From: Alphaproteobacteria bacterium
Lineage (GTDB): Bacteria; Pseudomonadota; Alphaproteobacteria; Micropepsales; Micropepsaceae
Length of the DNA: 9,876 bases
Assembly (NCBI GenBank): GCA_003131925.1
Contig: PKWC01000254.1
Location: 1 to 9,876 of the forward strand
Direction of reading: 5' to 3'
In this document: piece after piece, positions 1 to 5,144 of the stretch
Layout: each line of letters opens with the position of its first letter
Numbering within the stretch: position 1 is the stretch's first letter
Notes under the pieces: model-generated
What the model was told of the DNA's origin: nothing
The model's database searches: none
Seen by the model: only the letters and a program-made list of their open reading frames with translations
Translations under genes and position numbers: made by a program

Positions 1-19
1 GTTTTTCAACAGCCTGCTA
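1..19. other. Window-edge sequence resembling an insertion-sequence end
   Basis: The first bases (GTTTTTCAACAGCCTG, then CTAG) resemble the GAGTTTTTCAACA-type terminal repeats I recall from IS5- or IS1182-like elements. CTAG also fits the YTAR target duplication of IS5 relatives. No transposase is in the window, so this is a resemblance only. If correct, the element ends here and the first gene lies directly against it. Confidence 0.2.
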
Positions 20-343
20 GTGAGCACGGCCAGAATGGGCGGTGGCGGCAATCGCGCGGTGATCGAGGTTTCGCGGATCGGCGAAGGCGATCCGCTGAAG
101 TTCCATGTCGTCGTGCGCGACGGATCGGGCGAAACAAGCCATGAGGTGACGATGTCGGCCGAAACCTGCACCCTCCTCACTGCCGGCGCCCATGGACCCG
201 AGCGTTGCATCGAAGCGGCGTTCCGCTTCCTGCTCGACCGCGAGCCGAAGGAATCGATCCTCCACAAGTTCGACGTGACGCAAATCGCGCGCTTCTTCCC
301 GGAATTCGGCCGGAAGATGCCGCACTATCTGGGGCGCGCCTGA
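20..343 (+). CDS. Small conserved alphaproteobacterial protein of unknown function
   Basis: A 107-residue soluble protein with no signal peptide or membrane helix. Its core, RIGEGDPLKFHVVVRDG (about residues 19-35), followed by PERCIEAAFRFLLDREPKESIL (about residues 60-81, rich in charged helix) and a C-terminal FDVTQIARFFPEF, matches a family I recall as a short conserved hypothetical in Rhizobiales and relatives. I know of no assigned function. The pattern suggests a beta-rich N half and a helical C half. The start is uncertain: GTG at 20 gives the longest frame, but there is no clear ribosome site, and ATG at 35 (MGGGGNRAV...) or a start lost beyond the window edge are possible. The family usually begins close to the AVIEVSRIG stretch, so few residues are at stake. 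No partner gene is adjacent downstream. Confidence 0.75.
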   Translation: MSTARMGGGGNRAVIEVSRIGEGDPLKFHVVVRDGSGETSHEVTMSAETCTLLTAGAHGPERCIEAAFRFLLDREPKESILHKFDVTQIARFFPEFGRKMPHYLGRA

Positions 344-489
344 GCGCAAACAGCGGGTGCCTTCTCGCCTGCGACGTCGGCCCGACATCAATCAAAACGG
401 CACTCACTACCGGCCCGCCGTGCCGCAAGGCGCCGCGCATCCTGGCGCAACACGGTTCGGCGGAATCGGCGCCGGATCCTGTTTATCAG

Positions 490-568
490 GCGATTTACAG
501 GCGATTCTTTTCCTGCGGCCGGTTTTTCAGCCGGCCAAAACGAAATTCGCAAGCGATTCAAAGCGATT
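490..568 (+). repeat. Two helically phased pairs of GCGATT
   Basis: GCGATT occurs at 490-495, 501-506, 553-558 and 563-568. The first two sit in near-identical contexts (CAGGCGATT) 11 bases apart. The last two (AAGCGATT) are 10 bases apart. Spacing of one helical turn is what a DNA-binding protein bound in tandem would need, but four short hexamers in GC-rich DNA may also arise by chance. The protein, if any, is unknown. Confidence 0.25.
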
Positions 569-666
569 GCCAAAAAGGATTTTTGTGGCGGAACAGGCGC
601 CAACCGGCCTGCTCGCCTGCAAATGTCCTGTTTCCGCAGCCGGCGACGAAACAAAGCGCCGACGAT

Positions 667-682
667 TGTTTCACGGGAAACA
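667..682. promoter_or_regulatory. parS-like ParB-binding site
   Basis: TGTTTCACGGGAAACA matches the bacterial chromosomal parS consensus TGTTTCACGTGAAACA at 15 of 16 positions; the only change is T to G at position 10. The arms TGTTTC and GAAACA are perfectly inverted. ParB binds parS to nucleate the chromosome-segregation complex, and such sites normally cluster near the origin and parAB. Neither parAB, gidAB nor dnaA is in this window, so it may be a secondary or degenerate site, or an unrelated operator with the same arms. It lies in non-coding DNA 156 bases upstream of the next gene. Confidence 0.4.
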
Positions 683-784
683 CTGGCCTCGGGACACACA
701 GCGGGCAATCCCCGTTTCGCCCTCGCCGCGGGACAACGCCCGCGCAGCTCCCATCCCGACGATTCGTCATTGAACCCCCTTGCA

Positions 785-815
785 CCAGAGTACTCTGTAT
801 ATTAGAGTACTCTGG
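785..815 (+). promoter_or_regulatory. Double-palindrome operator over the operon promoter
   Basis: Two perfect 12-base inverted arms, CCAGAGTACTCT (785-796) and AGAGTACTCTGG (804-815), are separated by GTATATT. Each arm itself contains the 10-base palindrome AGAGTACTCT, so the site is both an inverted and a direct repeat with 17-base periodicity. TATATT at 798-803 between the arms could be the -10 box; no good -35 lies at the usual distance. The site ends 22 bases before the first gene of an operon that encodes a winged-helix regulator, so autoregulation is the natural reading. Similar AGTACT-type palindromes occur, as I recall, before related regulators. Confidence 0.75.
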
Positions 816-837
816 ACAAGTTCATGGAGGACCCGCC

Positions 838-1383
838 GTGCCGCTTTCCCGCAACGAAGCTGAGACTGCGCTACGCGACATTTCCACAGCCGAGCGCGCA
901 AGTGCGACCACCTATGGCTACCGGCGCGCCTCGCCGTACCTGGTTCTCTGGGGCGTCGTGTGGGCGGTCGGCTATGGCGTGACTTACGTCCGGCCGCAAT
1001 ACACAATCATCTGGCCTGTTCTCGTTGCGCTCGGCATGATCGCAAGTTTCTGGATCGGCTGGAAATCAGACCCTGCCGGAAAAGTGGATTGCCGCTACGT
1101 TGCAACACTGCTTGCCGTCTTCTTTTTCGTCATGGCGGTGTTTGCAGTACTCGCGCCGCGGACAAACGCACAAATCAGCGCTTTCTTTCCCATTCTCGTG
1201 GCGCTCTTCTACAGCCTTATAGGCATCTGGACCCGGGGTGCCCGCATGGTCTTCGCGGGTGTCGTCGTCGCCGTGCTGACCATCGTAGGCTATTTCTGGT
1301 TCCCGCAAATTTTCCTCTTGTGGATGGCCGCCGTCGGCGGCGGCGCGCTGATCCTGGGCGGCCTCTGGCTGAGGAGTGCGTGA
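838..1383 (+). CDS. Six-helix integral membrane protein, first gene of a regulator operon
   Basis: A 181-residue protein of unknown function. A polar N-terminus of about 28 residues (PLSRNEAETALRDISTAERA...) is followed by YRRASPYLVLWGVVWAVGYG, a motif I recall from small membrane proteins paired with winged-helix regulators. Six hydrophobic segments fall near residues 30-47, 53-70, 83-103, 111-128, 133-152 and 154-174. No catalytic or metal-binding motif is visible. GTG at 838 is chosen because GGAGG lies at 826-830, 7 bases upstream; the frame stays open much further left, but without a ribosome site and across the operator. Its TGA overlaps the next ATG (TGATG), so the two are translationally coupled. 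Expression is probably controlled by the operator at 785-815. It may be a partner or target of the regulator, or a sensor; the sequence does not decide. Confidence 0.85.
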   Translation: MPLSRNEAETALRDISTAERASATTYGYRRASPYLVLWGVVWAVGYGVTYVRPQYTIIWPVLVALGMIASFWIGWKSDPAGKVDCRYVATLLAVFFFVMAVFAVLAPRTNAQISAFFPILVALFYSLIGIWTRGARMVFAGVVVAVLTIVGYFWFPQIFLLWMAAVGGGALILGGLWLRSA

Positions 1384-1697
1384 TGGAACAGCCCGATGCC
1401 GTCATTCATCAGCCATTGCGGCTCAAGATCATGGCGGCGCTCAAAGCGCTCCCCGATCGCGAACAGATCGAATTTGTACGATTGAGGGCACTCGTCGGCG
1501 CGACGGAAGGCAATCTCGGCGCGCACATCGTGACTCTGGAGCAGGTCGGCTACATCGATGTCGAAAAGGATTTTGTCGGCAAAAAGCCGCGCACGCGCGT
1601 GCGCCTTGTCAGGGCCGGCCGCCGCGCCTTTGAAAACTACATCGCGTATCTCCGCGAAATCGTGGAAGCGGCTCCGCCCCCGGAGAACAGGCGATGA
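1383..1697 (+). CDS. Winged-helix transcriptional regulator (HTH_34 / MarR-like)
   Basis: A 104-residue DNA-binding protein. The opening IHQPLRLKIMAAL (about residues 8-20) is the first helix typical of the small winged-helix family with the HTH_34 domain. FVRLRALVGATEGNLGAHIVTLEQVGYI (about 33-60) covers the helix-turn-helix, with NLGAHIVTLEQVGYI as the recognition helix and following turn. The wing is VEKDFVGKKPRTRVRLVRAGRRAFENYI (about 62-89). The C-terminal helix (YLREIVEAA) probably mediates dimerisation. No separate ligand domain is present; in this family the effector is usually unknown. ATG overlaps the TGA of the membrane-protein gene, so both are made from one message. It is inferred to bind the double palindrome at 785-815 and regulate its own operon. 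Confidence 0.9.
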   Translation: MEQPDAVIHQPLRLKIMAALKALPDREQIEFVRLRALVGATEGNLGAHIVTLEQVGYIDVEKDFVGKKPRTRVRLVRAGRRAFENYIAYLREIVEAAPPPENRR

Positions 1698-1751
1698 GCT
1701 ACGGCGCCGTCGGCTGGACGCAAGGCGCACAGCGCTGCGCGGGGATTCGAA

Positions 1752-1925
1752 GTGGCGATCGGCGCAACGCTCTGCTTCTCTTTACTCGGCTCTCTCTTTA
1801 TGCGCCGTCTCGGCCGCGCCGTGGCGCGCTTCGGGATTCCGAAGCCACCCGTGAAAAGCTCCGTGCAGGGGAGGCCCGTGCCGGCGCATACGGAACCACA
1901 AACCGATTTGTCGGCGTTGTCTTAA
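1752..1925 (+). CDS. Small predicted membrane protein
   Basis: A 57-codon frame starting at GTG, with GGGG at 1741-1744 placed 7 bases upstream as a ribosome site. The product begins with one hydrophobic segment (VAIGATLCFSLLGSLF, residues 1-16), followed at once by a basic stretch (RRLGRAVAR), then a proline-rich soluble tail ending TDLSALS. The hydrophobic start and positive residues predict a single helix with the tail in the cytoplasm. It begins 54 bases after the regulator gene, same strand and frame, and is probably the third gene of that operon. An alternative frame beginning ATGAGC at 1694 (overlapping the regulator stop) reads into the next long frame, but its product is unlike a protein. 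No family recognised; existence is inferred from composition and spacing. Confidence 0.45.
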   Translation: MAIGATLCFSLLGSLFMRRLGRAVARFGIPKPPVKSSVQGRPVPAHTEPQTDLSALS

Positions 1926-2122
1926 CGACGCCCTATGCCGCATCCCGATGGAGGCGACGGGCAAATCTGCCTGAAGCATCCGACGATCGCGAAGCGATGG
2001 TGGTGCGACGTCAGAGTATCAAATGCTGGGAAGCGGCTCACGGCGACACGGCGAAGCGCCGCTTGTCAACCGGCATGAAAACAGCTCAGCTGTACCGGGC
2101 AATTATACGGGAGATCGTTCAA

Positions 2123-3319
2123 ATGCACACCAGACGCTTTCTTGGATACTCCCTGATTTACGCATCGATTGCATGCCTGGTGCCGGTGTTCGTCGCGCCA
2201 ACGCTGGCCAGCGCCGCCGGCACGGATGTCGCGCGTTCGAACCTGTATGTTAGCGCGCGGATACCCGACAACGGGCCATCGAGAGAGATCGGCGCCGTGC
2301 GCCCGGCTGGACTTTCGCCGCGCGCGGCAGAGATGACGCCTGCGGGTCGGCCCGCAAATACCTGGACCAAGCTTGCCAATCTTCCGGGAGCAACGGTTCA
2401 CGACGTGGCGTTCGCGAGCTCCACCGTCGGCTACGCAGCGGCGGAATTGGGCCAGGTTTGGGAAACCACAGATGGCGGCGCGACGTGGAAGGAAATTCTC
2501 AATCGCGGCTTTCCCTACTACTATTACGGAATCTCCGCTGCCGGGCAGAAAGTTGTCGCCTCCGGATTCGACGACAGCAACAGCGAGGCGATCCTCACCC
2601 AGAGCAATGACGGCGGTGCGACATGGTCGGCAGACACCATTCTCAGCACCAATGCGTGGGGGGGCCGCGTGCGCTTCACCAATGGCGTCAAGAACGGCAT
2701 GGCCATGAGCGGTGAAGGTCTCGCCAATCCCAACGCCGCCTGGTGGAGGAACAAGCCGGGCAAGTGGGCGCAGGTCACGCCGGATCCGAGCGGCGGCTGG
2801 TTCGGGTACCAGTTCACGCTGTTGAAGGACCAGACCGCCTATGCGTCGGGCATCAACTATTGCAAGAGCGCCGATACGGGGGGGACGTGGAGTTGTGCAC
2901 CGCCGGCGGATAAGGTGTTCGACGGTCCGACCGAATTCGTCTCCGACAACGTAGGCTGGACCGGCGGCGGCGAGATCTCGCCAAAGGTCAAGGGCTGGCT
3001 GCACCGGACAACGGATGGAGGCGCGACGTGGAGTAGGCGCGTGCTCAACTCGCCCTTTCCGATTCGCGAAATCGAATTCCTGAATCGGAAAATCGGATGG
3101 GCTGCCGGTGGCAATATCTATTCCGATGTTGGCGGAATTTATTTCTCTTCCGATGGCGGAAAGAAATGGAGCCTCGATACAAACACCGGCGACGAGGTGG
3201 GCGCCTGCGCGTATCAGAATCTCGGAACCGGGCAGACGCAGGTGTGGTGCATCGGCGACACCTACAACGGCAGCAGCTTCAGCAGCAACGTCTACAGCAC
3301 GGTCGTTGCGACACCGTAG
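2123..3319 (+). CDS. Secreted Asp-box (BNR) beta-propeller protein
   Basis: A 398-residue exported protein. Residues 1-32 form a signal peptide: basic MHTRR, a hydrophobic core, and ASA near residue 31 as the likely cleavage site. Residues about 78-398 carry Asp-box repeats of the S/T-x-D-G-G-x-x-W type: TTDGGATW (115-122), SNDGGATW (161-168), a variant SADTGGTW (249-256), TTDGGATW (296-303) and SSDGGKKW (342-349). VGYAA, VGWTG and IGWAAGG strands lie between them. This is the repeat plan of Ycf48/HCF136-like and sialidase-like propellers. Database names such as sialidase or photosystem assembly factor should not be taken literally here, since no sialidase catalytic residues are evident. Cysteines at 247, 257, 362 and 376 could form disulfides outside the cytoplasm. 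ATG at 2123 is chosen for the signal peptide and GGGAG at 2109-2113; the frame is open back to 1694. A terminator follows at 3404-3431. Confidence 0.85.
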   Translation: MHTRRFLGYSLIYASIACLVPVFVAPTLASAAGTDVARSNLYVSARIPDNGPSREIGAVRPAGLSPRAAEMTPAGRPANTWTKLANLPGATVHDVAFASSTVGYAAAELGQVWETTDGGATWKEILNRGFPYYYYGISAAGQKVVASGFDDSNSEAILTQSNDGGATWSADTILSTNAWGGRVRFTNGVKNGMAMSGEGLANPNAAWWRNKPGKWAQVTPDPSGGWFGYQFTLLKDQTAYASGINYCKSADTGGTWSCAPPADKVFDGPTEFVSDNVGWTGGGEISPKVKGWLHRTTDGGATWSRRVLNSPFPIREIEFLNRKIGWAAGGNIYSDVGGIYFSSDGGKKWSLDTNTGDEVGACAYQNLGTGQTQVWCIGDTYNGSSFSSNVYSTVVATP

Positions 3320-3351
3320 TACCCAGAATCGGAATTGAGTGATACGCATAC

Positions 3352-3475
3352 AAGATTTGGCGCAGTAGACGCAGAGGTTGCGCAGTGGACGCGGGAAAAA
3401 TATAGGCGTGCGAAGCGCGCCTGCTTTTTTTCTGCGCCCCCGGCGCAACCTCTGCGTCCTCTGCGCTAAAATCTT
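3352..3475. repeat. Long imperfect inverted repeat of dispersed type
   Basis: Left arm 3352-3383 (AAGATTTGGCGCAGTAGACG...GGTTGCGC) and right arm 3443-3475 (GCGCAACCTCTGCGTCC...ATCTT) are inverted copies over about 32 bases with three or four differences, including one extra A. The arms include GACGCAGAGGTTGCGC as a perfect 16-base match. The phrase ACCTCTGCGTCCTCTGCG resembles a dispersed repeat I have seen in many unrelated bacterial genomes. Within the left half, GCGCAGTAGACGC is followed by a near copy, GCGCAGTGGACGC, 20 bases later. The arms enclose the terminator of the upstream gene. Confidence 0.75.
3404..3431 (+). terminator. Rho-independent terminator of the propeller gene
   Basis: Stem AGGCGTGC (3404-3411) pairs with GCGCGCCT (3415-3422) through seven Watson-Crick pairs and one G-U, with loop GAA, followed after GC by seven T (3425-3431). 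It lies 85 bases beyond the stop codon of the propeller gene. A run of A (3396-3400) on the other side gives only weak support for activity on the minus strand. Confidence 0.75.
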
Positions 3476-3524
3476 GTCGGTTCACGAATCACTTTCGTTC
3501 AAAAGTAGCTATTAGGCGCGTCGG

Positions 3525-3538
3525 TCACACAGGTGTGA
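3525..3538. promoter_or_regulatory. Perfect palindrome upstream of the hydrolase gene
   Basis: TCACACAGGTGTGA has 6-base perfect inverted arms around AG, 68 bases before the ATG at 3607. It is the inside-out arrangement of a CRP-type site (TGTGA-N6-TCACA), so it is not a CRP site itself. It may be an operator for an unidentified dimeric regulator or a chance palindrome. Confidence 0.25.
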
Positions 3539-3606
3539 AGCGAAGTTCGTTCCGACAATCGTACCGTGCGCCGGCTTCGACGTTCTATTGCCCGCGGTGA
3601 AAGAAA

Positions 3607-4638
3607 ATGCGGCGAAAATCGGCGTGGCTCGTCGCTTCGGTCATCGTTCCTTTCGGAATTGCGCTCGGGGCGGAGACCGGAACGCTGAGCAGTGTGGTCT
3701 TCAGCAACTACACGCCGCTCTCCAGCAATGCCGAGTTGGCGCGACGCATGCTGAGCCCCCTGACCGCGGCCCAAATCCCCGGACTGCTGGCACAATCGGG
3801 GAAGAGACTCAACGACCAGCCCGTCAATCTCGTGGAAGAAAAATTCGCCGTCTACGTGCCGGCGCAGAAGCCGGCGGGAGGCTACGCGCTTCTGGTGTTC
3901 GTGCCGTCATGGAACGACGCGAGATTGCCCGACGGCTGGGGGCCTGTCCTGGACCAGTATGGCGTCATCTTCGTCAGTGCGGCACGGTCGGGCAATGACG
4001 CGAACGTTCTTGGCCGGCGCGAACCGCTGGCACTCCTTGCGGAACAGAACGTGGCGCGCCGCTATGCGGTGAACCAGGCGCGCGTCCTCATTGCCGGATT
4101 TTCGGGCGGGTCGCGGGTGGCGATGCGATTGGCCCTCGCCTACCCCGATGTGTTGCGCGGCGCGATCCTGAACGCCGGCAGCGATCCGATCGGATCGCGT
4201 GTGATTCCCCTGCCCGCCGCGGATCTGTTCCGTCAATTTCAGGAATCGACGCATATCGTGTTCGTCACCGGCGAGCGCGACAGTTTTCGCCTCGCGATGG
4301 ATATGGCCAGCATGCATTCGATGCGAGATTGGTGCGTGTCGAACGTGGAAGATCACATATCGGCCTTCGTCGACCACGACGTCGTCGACTCGGTGGCGCT
4401 CTCCCGGGCTCTCGACACGTTGTTGAATCCTGCGCCGTCCGATCCCGCCAGGCTCGCCGGTTGCCGGTCGGCAATCGAGGCAGAGCTCGACACAAAACTG
4501 CAGCAAGTCGAGTCTCTCATCCAGGCGGGCGAGCGCGATTCCGCACGTGACCTGCTCAAGGAAATCGACGCACGTTTTGGCGGAATGGCCGCGCCGCGGA
4601 GCGTCGAACTGGCGGCCAAACTGAAGCAGAAGGGTTGA
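3607..4638 (+). CDS. Exported alpha/beta-hydrolase of the PHB-depolymerase-like esterase type
   Basis: A 343-residue protein. Residues 1-22 form a signal peptide (MRRK, hydrophobic core, ALGA). The fold is visible as strand YALLVFVPSW (93-102), strand GVIFVSAARSG, strand RVLIAGFSGGSR (159-170) and strand HIVFVTGERD (216-225). GFSGG is the nucleophile elbow, with Ser166 as the catalytic serine. Asp225 is in the usual position of the acid, and His257 (FVDHDVV) or His250 is the likely third member. The layout resembles exported polyhydroxyalkanoate-depolymerase/feruloyl-esterase relatives; the substrate is unknown. The last 60 residues (IEAELDTKLQQVESLIQAGER...) form an amphipathic, coiled-coil-like helix not needed for the fold. 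ATG at 3607 has a modest GGTGA 6 bases upstream. It stands alone between a terminator and the GIY-YIG unit. Confidence 0.8.
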   Translation: MRRKSAWLVASVIVPFGIALGAETGTLSSVVFSNYTPLSSNAELARRMLSPLTAAQIPGLLAQSGKRLNDQPVNLVEEKFAVYVPAQKPAGGYALLVFVPSWNDARLPDGWGPVLDQYGVIFVSAARSGNDANVLGRREPLALLAEQNVARRYAVNQARVLIAGFSGGSRVAMRLALAYPDVLRGAILNAGSDPIGSRVIPLPAADLFRQFQESTHIVFVTGERDSFRLAMDMASMHSMRDWCVSNVEDHISAFVDHDVVDSVALSRALDTLLNPAPSDPARLAGCRSAIEAELDTKLQQVESLIQAGERDSARDLLKEIDARFGGMAAPRSVELAAKLKQKG

Positions 4639-4678
4639 GGAGCACGGAACAGCGCGAATTTGCAACACCCAATAACCT

Positions 4679-4749
4679 CGTCATGGCCGGGCCACCCCGG
4701 TCCGCGCGAGAGCGCGGCCGGAGTGTAAACTGTCGCGGCCACCCATGAA
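4679..4749 (+). repeat. Left REP-like end of the GIY-YIG unit
   Basis: It contains outer block 4679-4693 and inner block 4736-4749. The 42 bases between them hold a strong hairpin: CCGG-T-CCGCGC (4697-4707) against GCGCGGCCGG (4712-4721), with a single bulged T and a GAGA tetraloop. The right end lacks this insert, so the left end is either a composite of two REP units or carries a later insertion. Confidence 0.65.
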
Positions 4750-4756
4750 CACCGCG

Positions 4757-5104
4757 TCAAGAAATGAGCCCCATGTACAGGTCGTTCCAATGGGGATTGT
4801 CCCGCTCGATGAGATTGATCTTCCACTCGCGTTTGTACTTCTTGAGCGATTTCTCGTGTTGGATTGCTGCGAGCATGCTCTCGTAATGCTCTTACCAGAC
4901 AAGCCGCCTCAAGTCGTACTTCTTCGTGAACCCGTCGATCTCGCCCTCGCGATGCTGCCAAGCGCGGCGAACGAGATTGCTGGTCACGCCGACGTAAGGC
5001 GTGCCGTACTTCCTGTTGCTCATCATGTAAACGGCGATAAAGGCGTCGCGGGGAACCACGGCCGGCACGGGTTTCATGGGTGGCCGGGACAACGGCCCGG
5101 CCAT
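4757..5104 (-). pseudogene. GIY-YIG endonuclease gene broken by an in-frame TAA
   Basis: Read on the minus strand from ATG at 5104 (or ATG at 5077), the product has AVY (24-26) and YVG (37-39), the two halves of the GIY-YIG signature. Arg46/47 and His51 follow (NLVRRAWQHREGE), then KKYDLRRLVW. At 4894-4892 a TAA stops translation after 70 residues. The frame then continues as EHYESMLAAIQHEKSLKKYK and REWKINLIERDNPHWNDLY to a TGA at 4757-4759, which is the normal ending of this single-domain family (usually about 90-100 residues). Relatives have tyrosine after LVW, so one base change (TAC or TAT to TAA) explains the break. The lost part includes the glutamate of the EKSLKK helix that binds metal, so the truncated product should be inactive unless the stop is read through. 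Such small nucleases are often mobile and multicopy; their cellular role is unsettled. Confidence 0.85.
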
Positions 5105-5108
5105 GACG
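5073..5108 (-). repeat. Right REP-like end of the GIY-YIG unit
   Basis: A compact palindrome: TTCATGGGTGGCCG (5073-5086), GGACAAC, then GGCCCGGCCATGACG (5094-5108). GGCCGGG and CCCGGCC form the stem, and the outer CATG pairs extend it. Both candidate start codons of the GIY-YIG gene lie inside it (5104 and 5077), so the palindrome would sit at the very 5' end of the message. Confidence 0.65.
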
Positions 5109-5144
5109 AAGCTATAGGGGGTTGCGAATTCTCGCTATCCCGAT

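Larger units (their letters stand above)
344..784. other. Long non-coding spacer with candidate protein-binding sites
   Basis: About 440 bases without a convincing gene. Open frames cross it on both strands, but they lack ribosome sites and have arginine/proline/alanine-rich products typical of empty frames in GC-rich DNA. It holds four GCGATT hexamers (490-568), a short GGCCGG/CCGGCC hairpin (517-522 with 531-536), a parS-like site (667-682), and leads into the operator at 785-815. The stretch around 500-585 is noticeably richer in A and T than its surroundings. I see no DnaA-box cluster and no RNA gene that I recognise. Confidence 0.5.
4679..5108 (-). mobile_element. REP-flanked GIY-YIG nuclease unit (inactive copy)
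   Basis: A 430-base unit bounded by the same 15-base outer block in inverted orientation, CGTCATGGCCGGGCC at 4679-4693 and its complement at 5094-5108. A second pair of 14-base inner blocks, CGGCCACCCATGAA at 4736-4749 and its complement at 5073-5086, lies inside. Between outer and inner blocks there are 7 bases on the right and 42 on the left. The unit contains nothing but a GIY-YIG gene. I see no clear target-site duplication in the flanks. The outer block matches a palindromic repeat common in rhizobial genomes, as I recall. That the unit moves or spreads as a whole is inference. Confidence 0.55.

Noticed and set aside
344..784. Replication origin in the long spacer
   Set aside because: A parS-like site and phased hexamers are present, but no DnaA-box cluster, no strong AT-rich unwinding region and no origin-linked genes.
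205..837. Long extension of the first membrane protein to the left
   Set aside because: It crosses the first gene, the spacer, the operator and the putative promoter. GTG at 838 has a proper GGAGG.
1694..2122. N-terminal extension of the propeller gene from ATG at 1694, overlapping the regulator stop
   Set aside because: The extension reads as arginine-rich sequence with no structure and would bury the clear signal peptide at residue 144. A ribosome site and ATG at 2123 fit better.
2066..3448. 460-codon open frame on the minus strand
   Set aside because: It is the antisense of the Asp-box propeller gene. Its product is arginine-, alanine- and valine-rich without domains, and it runs through the terminator and inverted repeat. 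The plus-strand gene has signal peptide, repeats and ribosome site.
3525..3538. CRP-binding site
   Set aside because: The half-sites are in the reverse order (TCACA...TGTGA with a short centre), so it does not match the CRP or FNR consensus.
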